A DNA stretch of 64,000 nucleotides from Phorcus lineatus. Lineage: Eukaryota > Mollusca > Gastropoda > Trochida > Trochidae. Below the pieces are notes generated by a model. It was not told the origin of the DNA, did not search any database, and saw nothing but the letters and a program-made list of their open reading frames with translations. Where the stretch lies: positions 8,934,001-8,998,000 of the forward strand of contig OV121092.1 in the NCBI GenBank assembly GCA_921293015.1, in the 5' to 3' direction. Below are positions 53,001 through 64,000 of this stretch, in pieces (position 1 is the stretch's first letter; each line of letters starts with the position of its first letter). Position numbers and translations under genes: made by a program.

Positions 53001-56000
53001 GTGTCACAATAATCCACTCAGGACATATGGACTGTAATCTTCGCATCTTGTTGACAATTCTTATATTTTCATCAACTGAGTTTTGCTGAATTTGGGGCTG
53101 CATTGTGAGTTGCATCTACTGCCTCTGGATAAAAAATTCATAGTCGCACTTGAGGCATGATGAGAGAGATAGACGCTGCCATCCAGTCTCATGATGAGTT
53201 CTTTGCTAACTGACACTTTGTGACCTTAGATGCAACGTCAAGCAAGTGTACAGCTGAAAAACTAGGTGTTGCTTGATTAATGTCCTTGTGGATAAAACAA
53301 GGTACAGAAACTTCAATGAGCATATCAGTTTTAAATAGTATTGCGACTTCAGCTTTTTCAATAGCATGTCCTTTGATAAGCACATACTTCTGTAGCCGTT
53401 ATATGAGCTTCTGTATGTTATGCAGTGGTCAATCCTAGGAAATCCTACAAATGGCCAAGGTGTATTTTCTAAGTTAACCGGATGTATTCCGAAATTAAAT
53501 GTCACAATTACAGATAACCGATGTCAAAACACATGCAGAACCTTTGGCTCAAATAAGTGAATATATTATATACTTGATATAAGATTGAAGATGAGTTTTT
53601 GCATATTAATTCATTAACAGCTAGTTTCACATAAATGTCATCAGGGTATTATACAAGTCGCTGCTAAGCATGTAGCGTTAAGGGATGTAATGGTGTAAAG
53701 GGACGTAATAGTGTTAAGGGACGTAATCATGACATTATTTGCATACCACTATAACAATAAACAGTTAATGTGACGTCAACAGGATTTAATAAGAAGTACA
53801 GTTAAGTTAGGCCTAATATCTATTGATAAACGTTCGTTTTTTATTTCCTTTAGCTCTTCATTCTCTGTGCATATTCTATAGATTGACAGATTGTAAACTG
53901 GGGATTTGAGTTAGTTGCGCATTTATCTATGTGCGCATATTGGGGATACAAAAGATAAATGGTAAACAACAACATCCTGCTAAAACAACGTAAAAGAATC
54001 CATTCTCGCTTCGTCCTAATACAATGATCTCTTTCGGGCCAAATGCCTTGTACGGCTAAATCGGCCAGATATTTGTACAAATGTTATTTTCCAACCGGAT
54101 GTGCCGCTCTCTGCTGGATGCAAGTCGTCTAATTGGCTAGTTAGATAGCTAGCGATACGAGGATTTTGGCTTTAAAGAGACCAGGGTCTTAGGAAGGAGC
54201 AAGAGCGGATTCAAATACGCTGATTTAGCAGGATGAAACGGAAATTACCAATAATTAAAAAAAAATTTCTTCATCGTAACGATTTGTTAGTAAAAAGTTA
54301 AACCAAAACCAAAACTGTATTATGGGTCATTTGGCCTACATTATTGAATAAAGATCTGTCTGTCTGTCTGTTAGTAAAAAGTTTTATTTAGGCTGATTGT
54401 GAGGTTCATTTAGTAAAAGATATCAATTCATTTTTACCAAGCACTATCAAAAGATTGAGAATGACTGGACCAAGCGAATCATGAATCATATTTCAGAAAA
54501 GTTAGAGCTGTAAAGCACACCAACTGTTTTTATTTTATCTGAAGGAACACATTAACTTACTATTCCCTATATTTCATCATACTAGCATTTCTATCTTTTA
54601 TAAACCTCCCTCCCGTGACGTCACTCCATTGTTCTAGCGGAACACTATTTTACATAAGTTCCTTCAAACCTGTATCATTCACGCCACTCCGGGCAGATAT
54701 CTTTATAATGTCCACCACTTAATATTTTAGTACAAAATTGTTTCCCGCTGTTTCTGTCGATATATAAGTAAGATAAAACATGAACCGTGGGCATTATTAA
54801 AAAGTATGCTCTTCACCCTCAAGAAATGCCATTACACGCAGGCGTCGGGAATACTTTAAGAGAGAGTGCCTGCAGGTCATGTTTCATTTTCAACATATTT
54901 TTCGGATTCACATACGCTGATTTAGCAGGATGAAACGGAAATTATCAATGATCAATCACAATTATTTTGATAATTCCCTCTACCCCGGGCCAATACCTTA
55001 AATATTTTTTAAATGATAAAATTGATATATTCTAAATACAGTTTAATAAATGCTGGCGGCATGTGCAACGGATAGCAAGGCTTCCGCGGCTACATTCGCG
55101 CATTTCATTTCCCAAATTTTCATTCAGCCCAAAACACATAAAATCGACTCTCAATGTGTTTTCATTACAGTGTCCACCGTATAATATTTTAGTACAAAAT
55201 TGTTCCTGCTGTTTCTGTCGGTTTATAAGTAGGATAAAACATGATTTATGGGCTTTTTTTTTAAAAAGTATGCCCTTCAATTTTGGGAAATGCGTGTGGG
55301 CATCCAGCCCATGGGCATTACACGCGAGCATCAGACATACTTTTTAAGAATGCCCACTGGTCATGTTTTATCCAACACATAACTGATAACTGATATTTGT
55401 TAACCAAGTGTTAAAATTGGACCAATCATGACTTGAGCTGTAAACCTAATTAAACTAACTAGATTTCACATAAAATCACCAGGAACTTTTGCTTCTCATC
55501 ATTGCACACAGATTAAACATGCACGTTTTTAGGTGAAAAGACATTTCCCGGATACTTATGACATGACTTATGAATGTCTTGTTCTCTGTTCACGCTCAAC
55601 TTCCTGTGAAGTCACGACAGAAAACATTTCAGTAAGAAATAAATGATTTGGGTTTTTGAATAATACATTACGCTTTTAGTCTTCATTTTAAAGATAAAAT
55701 CGCGTGACTTTTAACAATACAACCCTCATTGAAACAACTACACATATTTTGCCGACTGAAAGGCAACCTGAAATCATAAAAAATAATAAAATCAGTATAC
55801 TGTCACATTAAAAAATTATATTTTGCAATGCACGGACTATTGATCTGATTATTTAAAAAACAAAGAATGAATAAAATGTTTTGTACAATAAACGCAAACA
55901 TGCAACAACGGTTTGCTCCGAACAGCTGTAGAAAATAGAAATGCGTAGTTGCAGAAATGCAACTTCGCATTTCATGTACATTAATAAGTACCCTCGGAAT

Positions 56001-58806
56001 AGAAGTTAAGTACTAATTAAAAAGGATCATACCAAAGTTTGTATGTAGGGTTTAACCCAGATGACATTATAAAACTATTCATCCAAACGTTCTCATCATT
56101 CAGGTTAGACTCTTTAAGTAGTCATTTCTTTTTCAGAATGTCTTTTTATTCGTATAATCAATGTTCATATGTATTTCAGAAGTTTATGAACTTTCTGTAG
56201 GTATTTTGTCTTATTTGGTAATTAGTTATTTTGTGCTAATCATTAATTTATATATTTTTTTTCAAATAATTCCTTTTATATAAAACATATATCTTGTTAA
56301 TATTTCTTGAACATTACCAGGAATGAAAAAATCAGAATTTAGTACTGTATTCGATCTGTTGAAGAGTTATGGAAGACTGGAATTGAGGAGTAAAATTTAC
56401 TACAAATTTAAATCATTTAAATCTGGCATGGATAGACAACATTATCTGTTCTTTAACCATATGAACACTGTTATACAATGAGTTTGACGCTTCTGAAACG
56501 GGTGTTGATTTACCTGAAATGTTGCATCTTCAAGATGGGCAATTTCAATATGGAACTTATGTTTTCAAAAGAAAAACCAAGACAAAATTCATAATTGAAT
56601 GCAATAAAAGTTAGTTTTGTTATAGTAATGTATTTTAATCGGAGATCAATCACTGATACAGATTAATATCTAATGAAACTCACGGATACGAATCAGTGAA
56701 TGAAAGCTACTCAACAATACAGATCAGTGGAAGACTTTAACTCACGGATACGAATCAGTGAAGGAAAGCTACTCAACAATACAGATCAGTGGAAGACTTA
56801 AACTCACGGATACAAATCATAGCAGGAAGAGTCCACTTCCCCTGATCATCGCACAGAGCTTCCCTTGTCCCAGAGAAGTACTTGTATTTCTCCTCTACAT
56901 TCTGATCACAGTCGTACTCGATCACAACTGGATATCCAGGTCTGCTGAACTTCCTGACTATCACTGCACCTTGGTTGACAAAGGTTGGCTCCGAACACTG
57001 AATAGTACAACGTATTGTAATTACATCACACGATGAATACATAATGCCATAGGATATTGCTAATTCATTTTTGAACAATTTTAAAGAATGCAAACGTCTC
57101 TCTAATTTGTAAAAATAAGGTTGTTGTTGTTGTTGTTGTTGTTTTGGACACAATATTGTCATATTTTCCCGAACTATAAAACTTACATCAGATCTAACCT
57201 TAAGTTACAATTTGAGGGTTGCATGTCTGGGTTGTGTAAGGTACTCATACCTATGACTTTTCGTAAATGATAATGATTCATTGAATCCTCATCCTAAATC
57301 ATCTGAACCTCGTTGCCGATAAGCTTTCATTGAGGTCACAAATCTTGACCCCTTCCAAGCAGTTCTTAATTTCTTATTCAGTTGAAAATGCGAGTATAAG
57401 ATAGATATAAATTGAGATTATCTTAAAAAAACAGGAATTAACTAAAAATCCCAATTCCCGATTCAATATATATTCATGTTTATTGACGCACATCAACTAA
57501 ACAAAGGCTAGCATTAAATGAAATAATTAAGAAGTATGTATGTTTAACAAATAAAAAACCAATTTCGTGTTGAATAATGAAATTATCTGGCTGTTTCAAT
57601 CTTGAATTCAATGACTGGAGCAATTCGTTTCATGGTACTGTGACATAACACTAGTAGATTTCTTGTGTTATTCTAGCACCAGATTTCACAACTAATTTTA
57701 TCACAAAATGGTCAGTTACATGCTTCAGAGGAGCATCAGGTAAAACAGGTTTATAATCTTGGAGTGAGTTTATTTAACGTGTATTCATGAAAGTGGCACG
57801 ACAACGTTATTTGTGTACAGACTCTACCTGAGCATCTGTTTGATATGTGTCCTTCACTTACAATGTCGGGAACTTGAGCATTCTGTACCAACATAACAGA
57901 TGTTTCTGGTCCATTTTCATCGGGGTTTACTGCCAACAAATCAATGTTTACAATTTATATTAACATTTGACATTTGATAAATTGTTAGTTTTAACCATTT
58001 GCATTTGGTAGAAAGTTAAAGAAACTGTGCCAAACGAAATTCAGCCACGGAGTGCAACACAGAAAAGACAATATGATTGATGTACTTTAACTGCTGATAT
58101 TAAGTCTACCAAATGAGCATCACACCCCTAGAGAACGACTTGAAAATTTTCTAGTGGTTCTTCTAGCAGGGGTAGCCTTTGCTCACAATTTCTGGAGGTC
58201 AATCAACATTTTCTTCATTTTTTAAAGTAATTTCCTTTTTGCAAAGTGCGTGAATTTTCATCCAGTTTAAGATAACTACAATAAGGTTAAGGTTTCAACT
58301 ACTTAGTAGTGAACTTTACTGGTACCATCCAAATAATGATGCTTTCGGTGTTTAAAAGTATTTTTTCATTTGTACCTAAGTTTATTATTTACATCCAGAT
58401 TAATCATAAAACATAAAAATGGTCAAAAGCAGTTGCTAATTGAAATGACTAATTGTGTTAATTCACTCTGATCATCTAAATGATTCCTTCTTGAAGGGAA
58501 ATAGTGAGAAAAAATACCTTGATCCTTTGAATTTGAAGTATTCTTTCTTTGCATAGACTCCTGTGAAGAAGCCCCAGTCTCCACATCTACGTCATTGATG
58601 AGACAGCTACTATTCATAGTGTGTCTTTTCATAGTAATTTGACATAACAATTTCATCTCATCAAATATTCTAACTGAACAGTCTTTACACTCCTGACAAC
58701 GTGCTTCACACAGTTTTGGACCACATGGCTGAATCGTTTTGTGATCACGTACCTGCAAGACACCTTCCAATAGGAGCACAACTCCGAGGATTACAATCTT
58801 AACCAT
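46897..58806 (-). CDS. Gene B: secreted sushi-kringle-sushi-kringle protein
   Basis: Minus-strand join of 58806-58518, 57929-57862, 56997-56808, 52536-52249, 51714-51532, 51137-51007 and 47046-46897 (1299 nt, 432 aa plus TGA). It is a tandem paralogue of gene A with the same seven exons, splice phases and domain order: signal peptide, short Cys-rich PAN/apple-like part, linker, CCP1, kringle 1, CCP2, split kringle 2. No protease domain. Introns are compact (588, 864, 4271, 534, 394 and 3960 bp) and probably closer to the ancestral gene. The agreement of two independently mutated copies on every frame and junction strongly supports both models. The protein is predicted to be extracellular; its ligand is unknown. 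Confidence 0.87.
47047..50164. other. Gene B intron 6
   Basis: Around 47970-48600 broken plus-strand frames (SYILKFYIIPEKDEYC, EKILRQFVENISKNEKCD) resemble an L1-type ORF1 protein, at low confidence. At 49130-49205 lies the reversed SINE relic shared with gene A. The rest shows nothing recognisable. Confidence 0.4.
50165..50960. mobile_element. 0.8-kb MITE with CTGTA ends and TA duplication
   Basis: Left end CTGTAAAATCATTTATTTTC and, reversed, right end CTGTATAATCGTTATGTTTC, with TA at 50165-50166 and 50959-50960. Further in both read CGCGGG-like/CACGGGGG then TTAATTTTCGCG-like words. No transposase. Gene A lacks it beside its exon 6. Confidence 0.75.
51007..51137 (-). CDS. Gene B exon 6: first half of kringle 2
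   Basis: 131 nt after TTGTATTCAG: ESCFHYDRDQWK, then GRTCQRW and TPHRHDHS. Uses the same unusual GTACAG donor as gene A. A MITE ends only 46 bases downstream of it. Confidence 0.8.
51532..51714 (-). CDS. Gene B exon 5: sushi/CCP domain 2
   Basis: 183 nt, phase 1-1, donor GTGAGT. RRCARPP, HRCHKDLQYMGG, SICDME, VWEWPYLLC. The acceptor CCTTAAAG is pyrimidine-poor, as in gene A. Confidence 0.9.
51879..52023. other. Gene B copy of the conserved intronic block
   Basis: Partner of 10384-10528 with three mismatches in 145 bases. The minus-strand frame is open here as well and extends to about 52144. Confidence 0.6.
52249..52536 (-). CDS. Gene B exon 4: kringle domain 1
   Basis: 288 nt, phase 1-1, acceptor TTTGCAG, donor GTATGT. 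Landmarks SCFTVFADSSG, GRECQAW, GACSGCGS, NKCRDMD, PWCYTMDP and RWAFC. Retains the extra Cys pair seen in gene A. Confidence 0.9.
52537..54680. other. Gene B intron 3, left part
   Basis: No gene seen. It aligns with gene A intron 3 up to about 53170. A short block ending in TGTCTGTCTGTCTG (about 54340-54373) looks like a LINE tail. Confidence 0.45.
54690..55385. repeat. Two tandem copies of a hairpin MITE
   Basis: Copies near 54700-54890 and 55160-55375 share TATTTTAGTACAAAATTGTT, GTTTCTGTCG and AAAAAGTATGC. Each ends with the inverse of GGATAAAACATGA, so each can fold into a hairpin. A second shared segment (ACGCTGATTTAGCAGGATGA) lies at 54218 and 54912. Confidence 0.6.
56615..56807. repeat. 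62-bp tandem repeats carrying the exon 3 splice donor
   Basis: Three copies of the 62-bp unit also found in gene A. Donor-like hexamers (reverse of ACTCAC) lie at 56678, 56740 and 56802; only the last is joined to the sushi exon. Confidence 0.85.
56808..56997 (-). CDS. Gene B exon 3: sushi/CCP domain 1
   Basis: 190 nt, acceptor TATTCAG, donor GTGAGTT. Same CCP cysteine/Trp pattern as gene A with three substitutions (I/T, R/I, N/K). Two extra copies of its donor region follow in the intron as 62-bp repeats. Confidence 0.92.
57862..57929 (-). CDS. Gene B exon 2: linker
   Basis: 68 nt after TTGTTGGCAG, ending at GTAAGTG. Encodes NPDENGPETSVMLVQNAQ and PDI, seven codons longer than in gene A. 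Phase 1 to 0, in line with its neighbours. Confidence 0.82.
58518..58806 (-). CDS. Gene B exon 1: signal peptide and Cys-rich N-terminus
   Basis: ATG at 58806, 96 codons plus one base, donor GTATTT. The signal core is ILGVVLLLEGVLQ. It has two cysteines not in gene A (in CQECKDC and NSSCLI), so disulfide pairing may differ between the paralogues. A one-codon gap in the polar tail distinguishes it from A. Confidence 0.87.
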
Positions 58807-60840
58807 TTGCTTGGAACTACACTGTGCCTCACAGTTCTAAGATAATGATTCGTACAAGTAATCAATATTTTACCCTATCATCAATTGTTGTTCTTTTTAC
58901 AAGACAATCTAAGTTACTGGTAAAAACTGAGAAATATTCTAAATGTTGAAGTGGTTGATGTAAGATAGGAGATGCGCTTGTGGAATGTAAAGTTGTGCTT
59001 GAGATACGTAAACATACTTTGACATATACAGACCATAAATTAGTTAAAACAAACTTAATAGAACATGCAAACCCAAAGTAATAAGTCCAAAGTTTTACAA
59101 GACATGTAGTTTTCACTTTAAAGAGATGGCACGCTCTAATAAAATATGTAAATGCAAGTGAAGACTGCTAAGATTTTCAAATGCAGAAAACATAACCTTT
59201 CTGATGTTTCAAACTTCAAAGGTCTGCAAAATTATATAATTTATATCGAAAATAATCACACATTGTCAGAAGATATAGTTCCCCTATTACAAACTCGTTT
59301 GTTAATGATACTGGTCACATTATCAATTTGCAAAGTCGAGGTGCATTCTTCAAAACGTTGCTGGGACGCCTGCAATGTATTTTATAATGTAACCAAACAG
59401 TTCTATAGTGACATTCAGTTTTATGGTGCAGTCATGACAATTTTAATCATTAGGCGATTAGTGGACAATGTCCAAAAGTTTAAAGTGTCCAAATATTGTA
59501 ATTCTCAGTTGACAAAAAGCCAAATTGTAGAAAGGGTCTCTCTTGTTTGATATAAAACGTATAATTATCTTCATAGATTAAAAATGCATACACTAATTTC
59601 TAATTTTCCGTTTCCACAGCTACTTGTTTTACATTTTGAGATGTATTGGCAATTTTGAAAGGAGCTTTTCTTTATATATGTTAGATACCTTCTAGAATGT
59701 TCTTTAAAGTTCCTCAACAAACTCCAGTCAGAAGTATCCAACTCAAGCGATCAAGAAATGATAGAAGATTCTAGAATAGATGATTCTAGACACTGCCAGC
59801 TAAAACTATCAAAACAAGTGCAAGTGTGACCAACTAAACAATATAACAATGTTATACAATGTTATATAAACATATAAGTTAATAAACAATCACACACTCA
59901 TAACCCTCCCCCCCTTAAGGAAAAGAATGTTACAAAGAAACTTTCTGTTGTAGAAATAATAAACAGTTTCTTTTTAACAAAATACAAAAACTAGAAAACA
60001 ATATTTCAAATACAAACGTTCAGCATCAAAAAGGACATTTTACACTCTGGAACTCTAAACAATCTTATACAATGTCATCAGTTATTTAAGGATTGTTTTA
60101 CATTTTTGTGCAAAATTTTCTGCATTCATCGAGAAATGGTTGCATGTTTTTGAGAGCTCTCGTCCAATAAGAATCGCCGAAAAACGTGTAACAACATCAT
60201 TTTGTAATTATAATGTTTTAATGCTAATCCCTGAAGGTTTCTACAAAAATGTCAGCTGTCTCGAGGCATTGACAAGAAAAGTGACTTAAAGCATGTGACA
60301 GCGAATGGTCTGTTTTCTTTGTTTGAAATTTTCAATTAGAAAACAAAGGAATCAGATGTAAATATGTTGCAATAAGTGCAATTAGCCTTGATCTGTAGTT
60401 TTAAAATTACACCATAGTGCTGTAAACATTTATAAAAGGCTTAATACAGCTACGCTCCTCAAGGCCGCTTTGTTTTTTCCTGTTTGTCGGATATAATTTT
60501 TCAATACATACATTTACAACAAAAACAACTCCTTTAAGAATATGCAACTTTTGCATCTATTTGGCACGAAGTGTAAATACCATAGATGTCATACATTGGT
60601 TAGGATGATGTTATAGCGAATGAGAAACAAACATCAAAGATTATAAAAAAAGCTGCATCGAATTGCGAGAATTTTTACAGCAATATTTTGTTAAAATTTA
60701 AACCAGTTTTGCTTGCAATTATAACGCAATGTGAAGTGAGCTGAAGTTTTTTTAAGAATTCGCTGTGATTAAAGTTCAAGCCACAATCTAATTTGATATA
60801 GTTAAGACATCACAAGTTGCTTCAATCCAATGGGCAACAT
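58807..60840 (-). promoter_or_regulatory. Gene B upstream region
   Basis: 5' flank of gene B. Its block at 59055-59165 matches the gene A flank closely, and more distant parts (60220-60840) match 38390-39540. No core promoter element is certain. A 132-codon frame at 59152-59550 is not preserved in gene A and is not called. Confidence 0.4.
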
Positions 60841-61104
60841 TCCCCACTTACGTCCCTTGTAACTAGCCCACTTGGGGGCGACACTCACTACGGTCCAACT
60901 AACCGGAAGTACTTGAATCACTAATGGTGATTTCTACATCAATTTTCTAGACTAACACATTTTAAGAACTTGCTGATATATATTTGTTGCGTGTCTGGGC
61001 TCCAACCCTGGACGATTGACATTCCTCAGTGACCCTCCTCTCAAGAAAAAAATGGATGATCGCTATTTGACGGAACGAGGACAATGAGGATAAATCCGAG
61101 CAAG
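60841..61104 (+). promoter_or_regulatory. Possible promoter and non-coding first exon
   Basis: A GC-richer stretch after long AT-rich flank, with an ETS-like CCGGAAGT at 60903-60910 and a good splice donor CAAG|GTATGG after 61104. It precedes the putative exons below on the plus strand. Inferred only from these signals. Confidence 0.3.
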
Positions 61105-61367
61105 GTATGGCAGCCGTCGACTCGTTTCAAGTCATCGGATTCACTTAAGTAACAACTTATGGTGAGGGAACATAAGTCATAAAAATAGCATTATTTGATT
61201 TTTTATAGTTCGAATCATTGTTGCCATAGGTTGTAAACCTTTTAAAGTTTTACAAAATGTAAACAGTGGTTTTTTTCAAATTTATCATTGTTATATAGTT
61301 TTGTTTATTGATGTTCTCATTAAATTGATTTTTGATTTATTTTTTTGGTTTTGTTTTAGCATGAGAT

Positions 61368-62283
61368 ATGGTTCTGACTGACACGGAGGAGTTACAAGGA
61401 GGGAGTAATTTTTCTCATCTCAAGACATCAAGGACTTTCAAAATCATGGCATGTTACTGTGATCATGTTTGTGATGATGTTTGTGTACAGTTAAAGAGTT
61501 ATCAATCTGAAATGTGTAAATATAAAAGGTGTTATTTCCTTTACATGTAGTGCATATTTGAGATCTGAAATTTTGTGTACAGAGTCACCCGCGTAAGATA
61601 CTGCAGTGTAATATTTTACGGCAGTATTAAAGTTGCAGCTGTAATACCGCTGTGTGTATGACGTCACAATAGTGTGTAGTTGTGAAGTCATAATGTCACA
61701 ATGGAAGGCTGTTTAGTAGCTTTTATTTCTGTACCTTTTATTTTTACTAGATTAGAAGGAAAAAGCTTTGGATGCTGAAATGTGCTATACTCCTGATTCC
61801 TTACTCATACAATGGCCCCAGCTTAATGACGATAAATTTTACAGCCTGATGAGCTACAGAGCTTTTATTCCCATTGTAAATACCTTGGGGAAAAAAACCT
61901 GATATAAATGTCTTTTTATAGGTGGCACACCAAAAAGAAGACAGAAAAATCAAGGCACTGTACCCACCAAATTTCCCTGGACAAACTCTGATGGGATTGA
62001 TTTGAAACTGAAGAGGAAACGTGGGCAGGAAGGGCGTTTCGCCGAGAAAAAGACGATAAAGATATCAGAATTGTCTGAGAGTAAATGTGACATGGATGTT
62101 GATCATGTAGCAAGGGAGGAAATAAATTATTCTGAGTCAGATGGAGAGAATTGTGTGACAAATAAATCTATCACTACAGTAACAACTGAGTATGAACACA
62201 TAAATTCTACCACTCATTCATCACTTTCCATTGAGAGCATCGTGTTTTTTATGCTCCAGCAATTCTGTTTTATACAGGCTTAG
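61368..62283 (+). CDS. Putative gene start: two coding exons of unknown protein
   Basis: ATG at 61368 (exon from 61360 after TTGTTTTAG) reads MVLTDTEELQGG plus one base to a donor GTAATT at 61405. The exon from 61922 (acceptor TTTTTATAG) joins in phase and reads GTPKRRQKNQGTVPTKFPW, then LKLKRKRGQEGRFAEKK and an acidic/Ser-Thr tail, open to TAG at 62283. Splicing out before 62283 (for example at GTAACA near 62177 or GTGTTT near 62240) would allow a further exon. The basic composition suggests a nuclear protein; no domain recognised. The gene would be unrelated to genes A and B. Confidence 0.35.
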
Positions 62284-62877
62284 CGAATTATTCTGACTAG
62301 AGTTTTGTATTTGTAAGTTTGGGTCCCTGTGTCCTTCACCTTAATTACTTGTAAAGTACAGTTCACAGCATGACAACAAGTATTGAAAACCACTTTCTTG
62401 TCACCTCATTAAATTGCATCAACATAAGACCAATATTGAACTTAGGCATTTATTTGGTTTGTCACAGAAACCAGTCAAAATTATTTGGATTATCTGGGTA
62501 AACTTTATTCAAAGTACATTGAATTGAATGAAAAAATGACTTGGCGAGAAAGAGATTTAGTGTGTTATTTCTGTCCTGTTGACTTCAAGAGTAAAAGTTA
62601 AAATAAAATACTTCAGATGACACTTGCTGTAGGTATCATTTTAGTATGTTTAATGATGACTGGATGTGTCGCACATTGAATTGTTACAGTGTCCAGCTTT
62701 TACAACATGGCAAATATATAGGTGTACATGCTTGACGTGCTTCACGTCACGGCTGAGGGGGGTACCCATGGAAATATGTAAAAATGACACATTGCGTCCC
62801 AGTTTATACACTGTTACCACTCAAATTTGCATAATAGACATGTCAAGAGGAAAAAAAGTTAGTTTCGTTCTGGCATT

Positions 62878-62910
62878 GGGGGGGGGGGGGGGATGGGGGG
62901 TGGGGGGGGG
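62878..62910. repeat. Poly-G tract
   Basis: A G-run of about 31 bases broken by AT and T, able in principle to form quadruplex structure. Confidence 0.9.
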
Positions 62911-63090
62911 CTAATAAGTTTAAGATCTTGGCTCGAAAATAACATTGAAGTCACTAGTGACTAATGTCATATTAGTTGCCTTTTTTTGTCCAGTTGCTCC
63001 CTGCCTTGCAGCACATTCACATTCAAGAATAGTGCAGTCTTTACCAATAGAAACATTGATTATATAGGACACACGTTTTTTTCATTTCAG

Positions 63091-63188
63091 CACAACTCTT
63101 CTTGCAGGGAGAAACATTTATATTTTGAAAATCAACTTATGTCCATGTGTTTAGCTCTAGATGAAATATTATGGTGGAAAGTATCAAG
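63091..63188 (+). CDS. Putative further exon of the plus-strand gene
   Basis: Bounded by a strong acceptor (TTTTTTTCATTTCAG) and donor AAG|GTAGCA. Open frame HNSSCREKHLYFENQLMSM followed by CLALDEILWWKV. Phase 0 at its start fits possible phase-0 donors in the previous exon. No family recognised. Confidence 0.35.
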
Positions 63189-63727
63189 GTAGCAGCTGAT
63201 AGCGGTGTATAGCACGAAAGGGATTTTACTGCCTCTATTCACATCTATGTAGGTCGAGATAGGTGGGATGTCCATCTCAAATTCTACCTGCATCATTTCA
63301 GGTTTCTTTCAAAAGTTGCTGTTCCTGTCATAACTCTCTCCAGTCTGACACAGTAACACAACACAATGACAAAGAAATGACTGATTCAACATGTAATACA
63401 ATTTTTTAATGACATCCAAGAAAATATTATTATTTAATTTTTGCAAATGCTTTTATCAAATCTTAATATCAACCAAAACTACATTTTAATTTCTTTAAGA
63501 TAACATTACTTTGTTGATTTCGTTCACATATGTTAATTTATCAATTTAATTCTAATAACCCCGAGGATAGGGACACCTCAGTTGAATTGCCTCATAGACA
63601 ATAGATTGACATTGTATGTCTAAAACTATATTCTCCCCTGATAGAATTTGATTTTCACCTATATTTTGTTAGGATAATTGTGCAGTTATTTTTGAATCTA
63701 CAGTCTGTAATGGGTACTTATGTTTAT

Positions 63728-63868
63728 GAAAAGAGGATTCCAAACATTTGTAACTAAGTCATAATTACATTAAGACGTATCCAATTTACAATACTATGTG
63801 ATTAACCACACTATTGTTCCTGTAGAGATAAAGGGCAGGGTGAAGGCATACCCTATTGCTTCGAGTCT
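63728..63868. repeat. Inverted copy of gene A intron segment 3643-3780
   Basis: Two mismatches in about 130 bases relative to the reverse complement of 3643-3775. The neighbouring exon 7 sequence is not present beyond 63868, so this is not simply a third gene copy in the window. Confidence 0.75.
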
Positions 63869-64000
63869 GACCTCTGATTCTTTTATTACCGTTATCTGTA
63901 CAGATAATAAGCAATAACAATCGTATATTGTATCGTATTGGTACAGGTCTGTTACAAACATGGTTTCAGTGAAGTATCGATACAGGAGGATGTACAGTTA

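Noticed and set aside
59152..59550. 132-codon frame upstream of gene B
   Set aside because: Starts at a non-ATG codon, and the homologous A flank (35640-35880) is not open; it is better explained as conserved non-coding flank.
63728..63868. Start of a third inverted kringle gene
   Set aside because: The expected exon 7 does not follow within the remaining bases; only intron sequence is shared.

Overview
This is AT-rich nuclear DNA from an animal. The evidence is spliced genes with GT-AG introns, secreted kringle/sushi mosaic proteins, LINEs, Tc1/mariner elements, a Penelope-like element and a tRNA-derived SINE. A marine lophotrochozoan such as a mollusc is my best guess, but this is inference and not proven. 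I see no prokaryotic genes.

The main content is two tandem, head-to-tail paralogous genes on the minus strand, each split into seven coding exons with matching splice phases. Gene A (35278 down to 3417, 426 codons) and gene B (58806 down to 46897, 432 codons) both encode a signal peptide, a short Cys-rich PAN/apple-like N-terminus, a linker, sushi (CCP), kringle, sushi, and a second kringle that is split by an intron. Neither has a protease domain. The duplication reaches well past the genes: bases 1-3400 resemble 43790-46900, and the 5' flank of A (to about 39540) resembles that of B (to about 60840).

The two loci differ mostly in transposon load. Gene A spans 31.9 kb and gene B 11.9 kb for almost the same protein. 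Intron 3 of A alone is 18.7 kb. It holds a LINE cut by a 9.15-kb DNA element with CACTG ends and a CAG target duplication, and cut again by a 2.2-kb element with repeated GGTACCAAGTG motifs. Intron 1 of A holds a CR1-like LINE relic and a Penelope-like element. That element has a 462-bp-arm palindrome carrying two opposed hammerhead ribozymes. Intron 6 of A holds Tc1 relics, a SINE, an L1-like LINE tail and an 18-bp minisatellite.

Between the genes (35.3-46.9 kb) lie a broken Tc1 element, SINE and MITE copies, a CTA microsatellite and the 3' flank of gene B. At the right end (60.85-63.2 kb) there may be the start of a separate plus-strand gene with an ETS-like promoter motif and phase-compatible small exons. 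This last call is weak.

The points most worth following up are the ribozyme-bearing palindrome, the nested CACTG element, the KpnI-motif element, and a 145-bp intronic block that is more conserved between the two genes than most of their coding exons.
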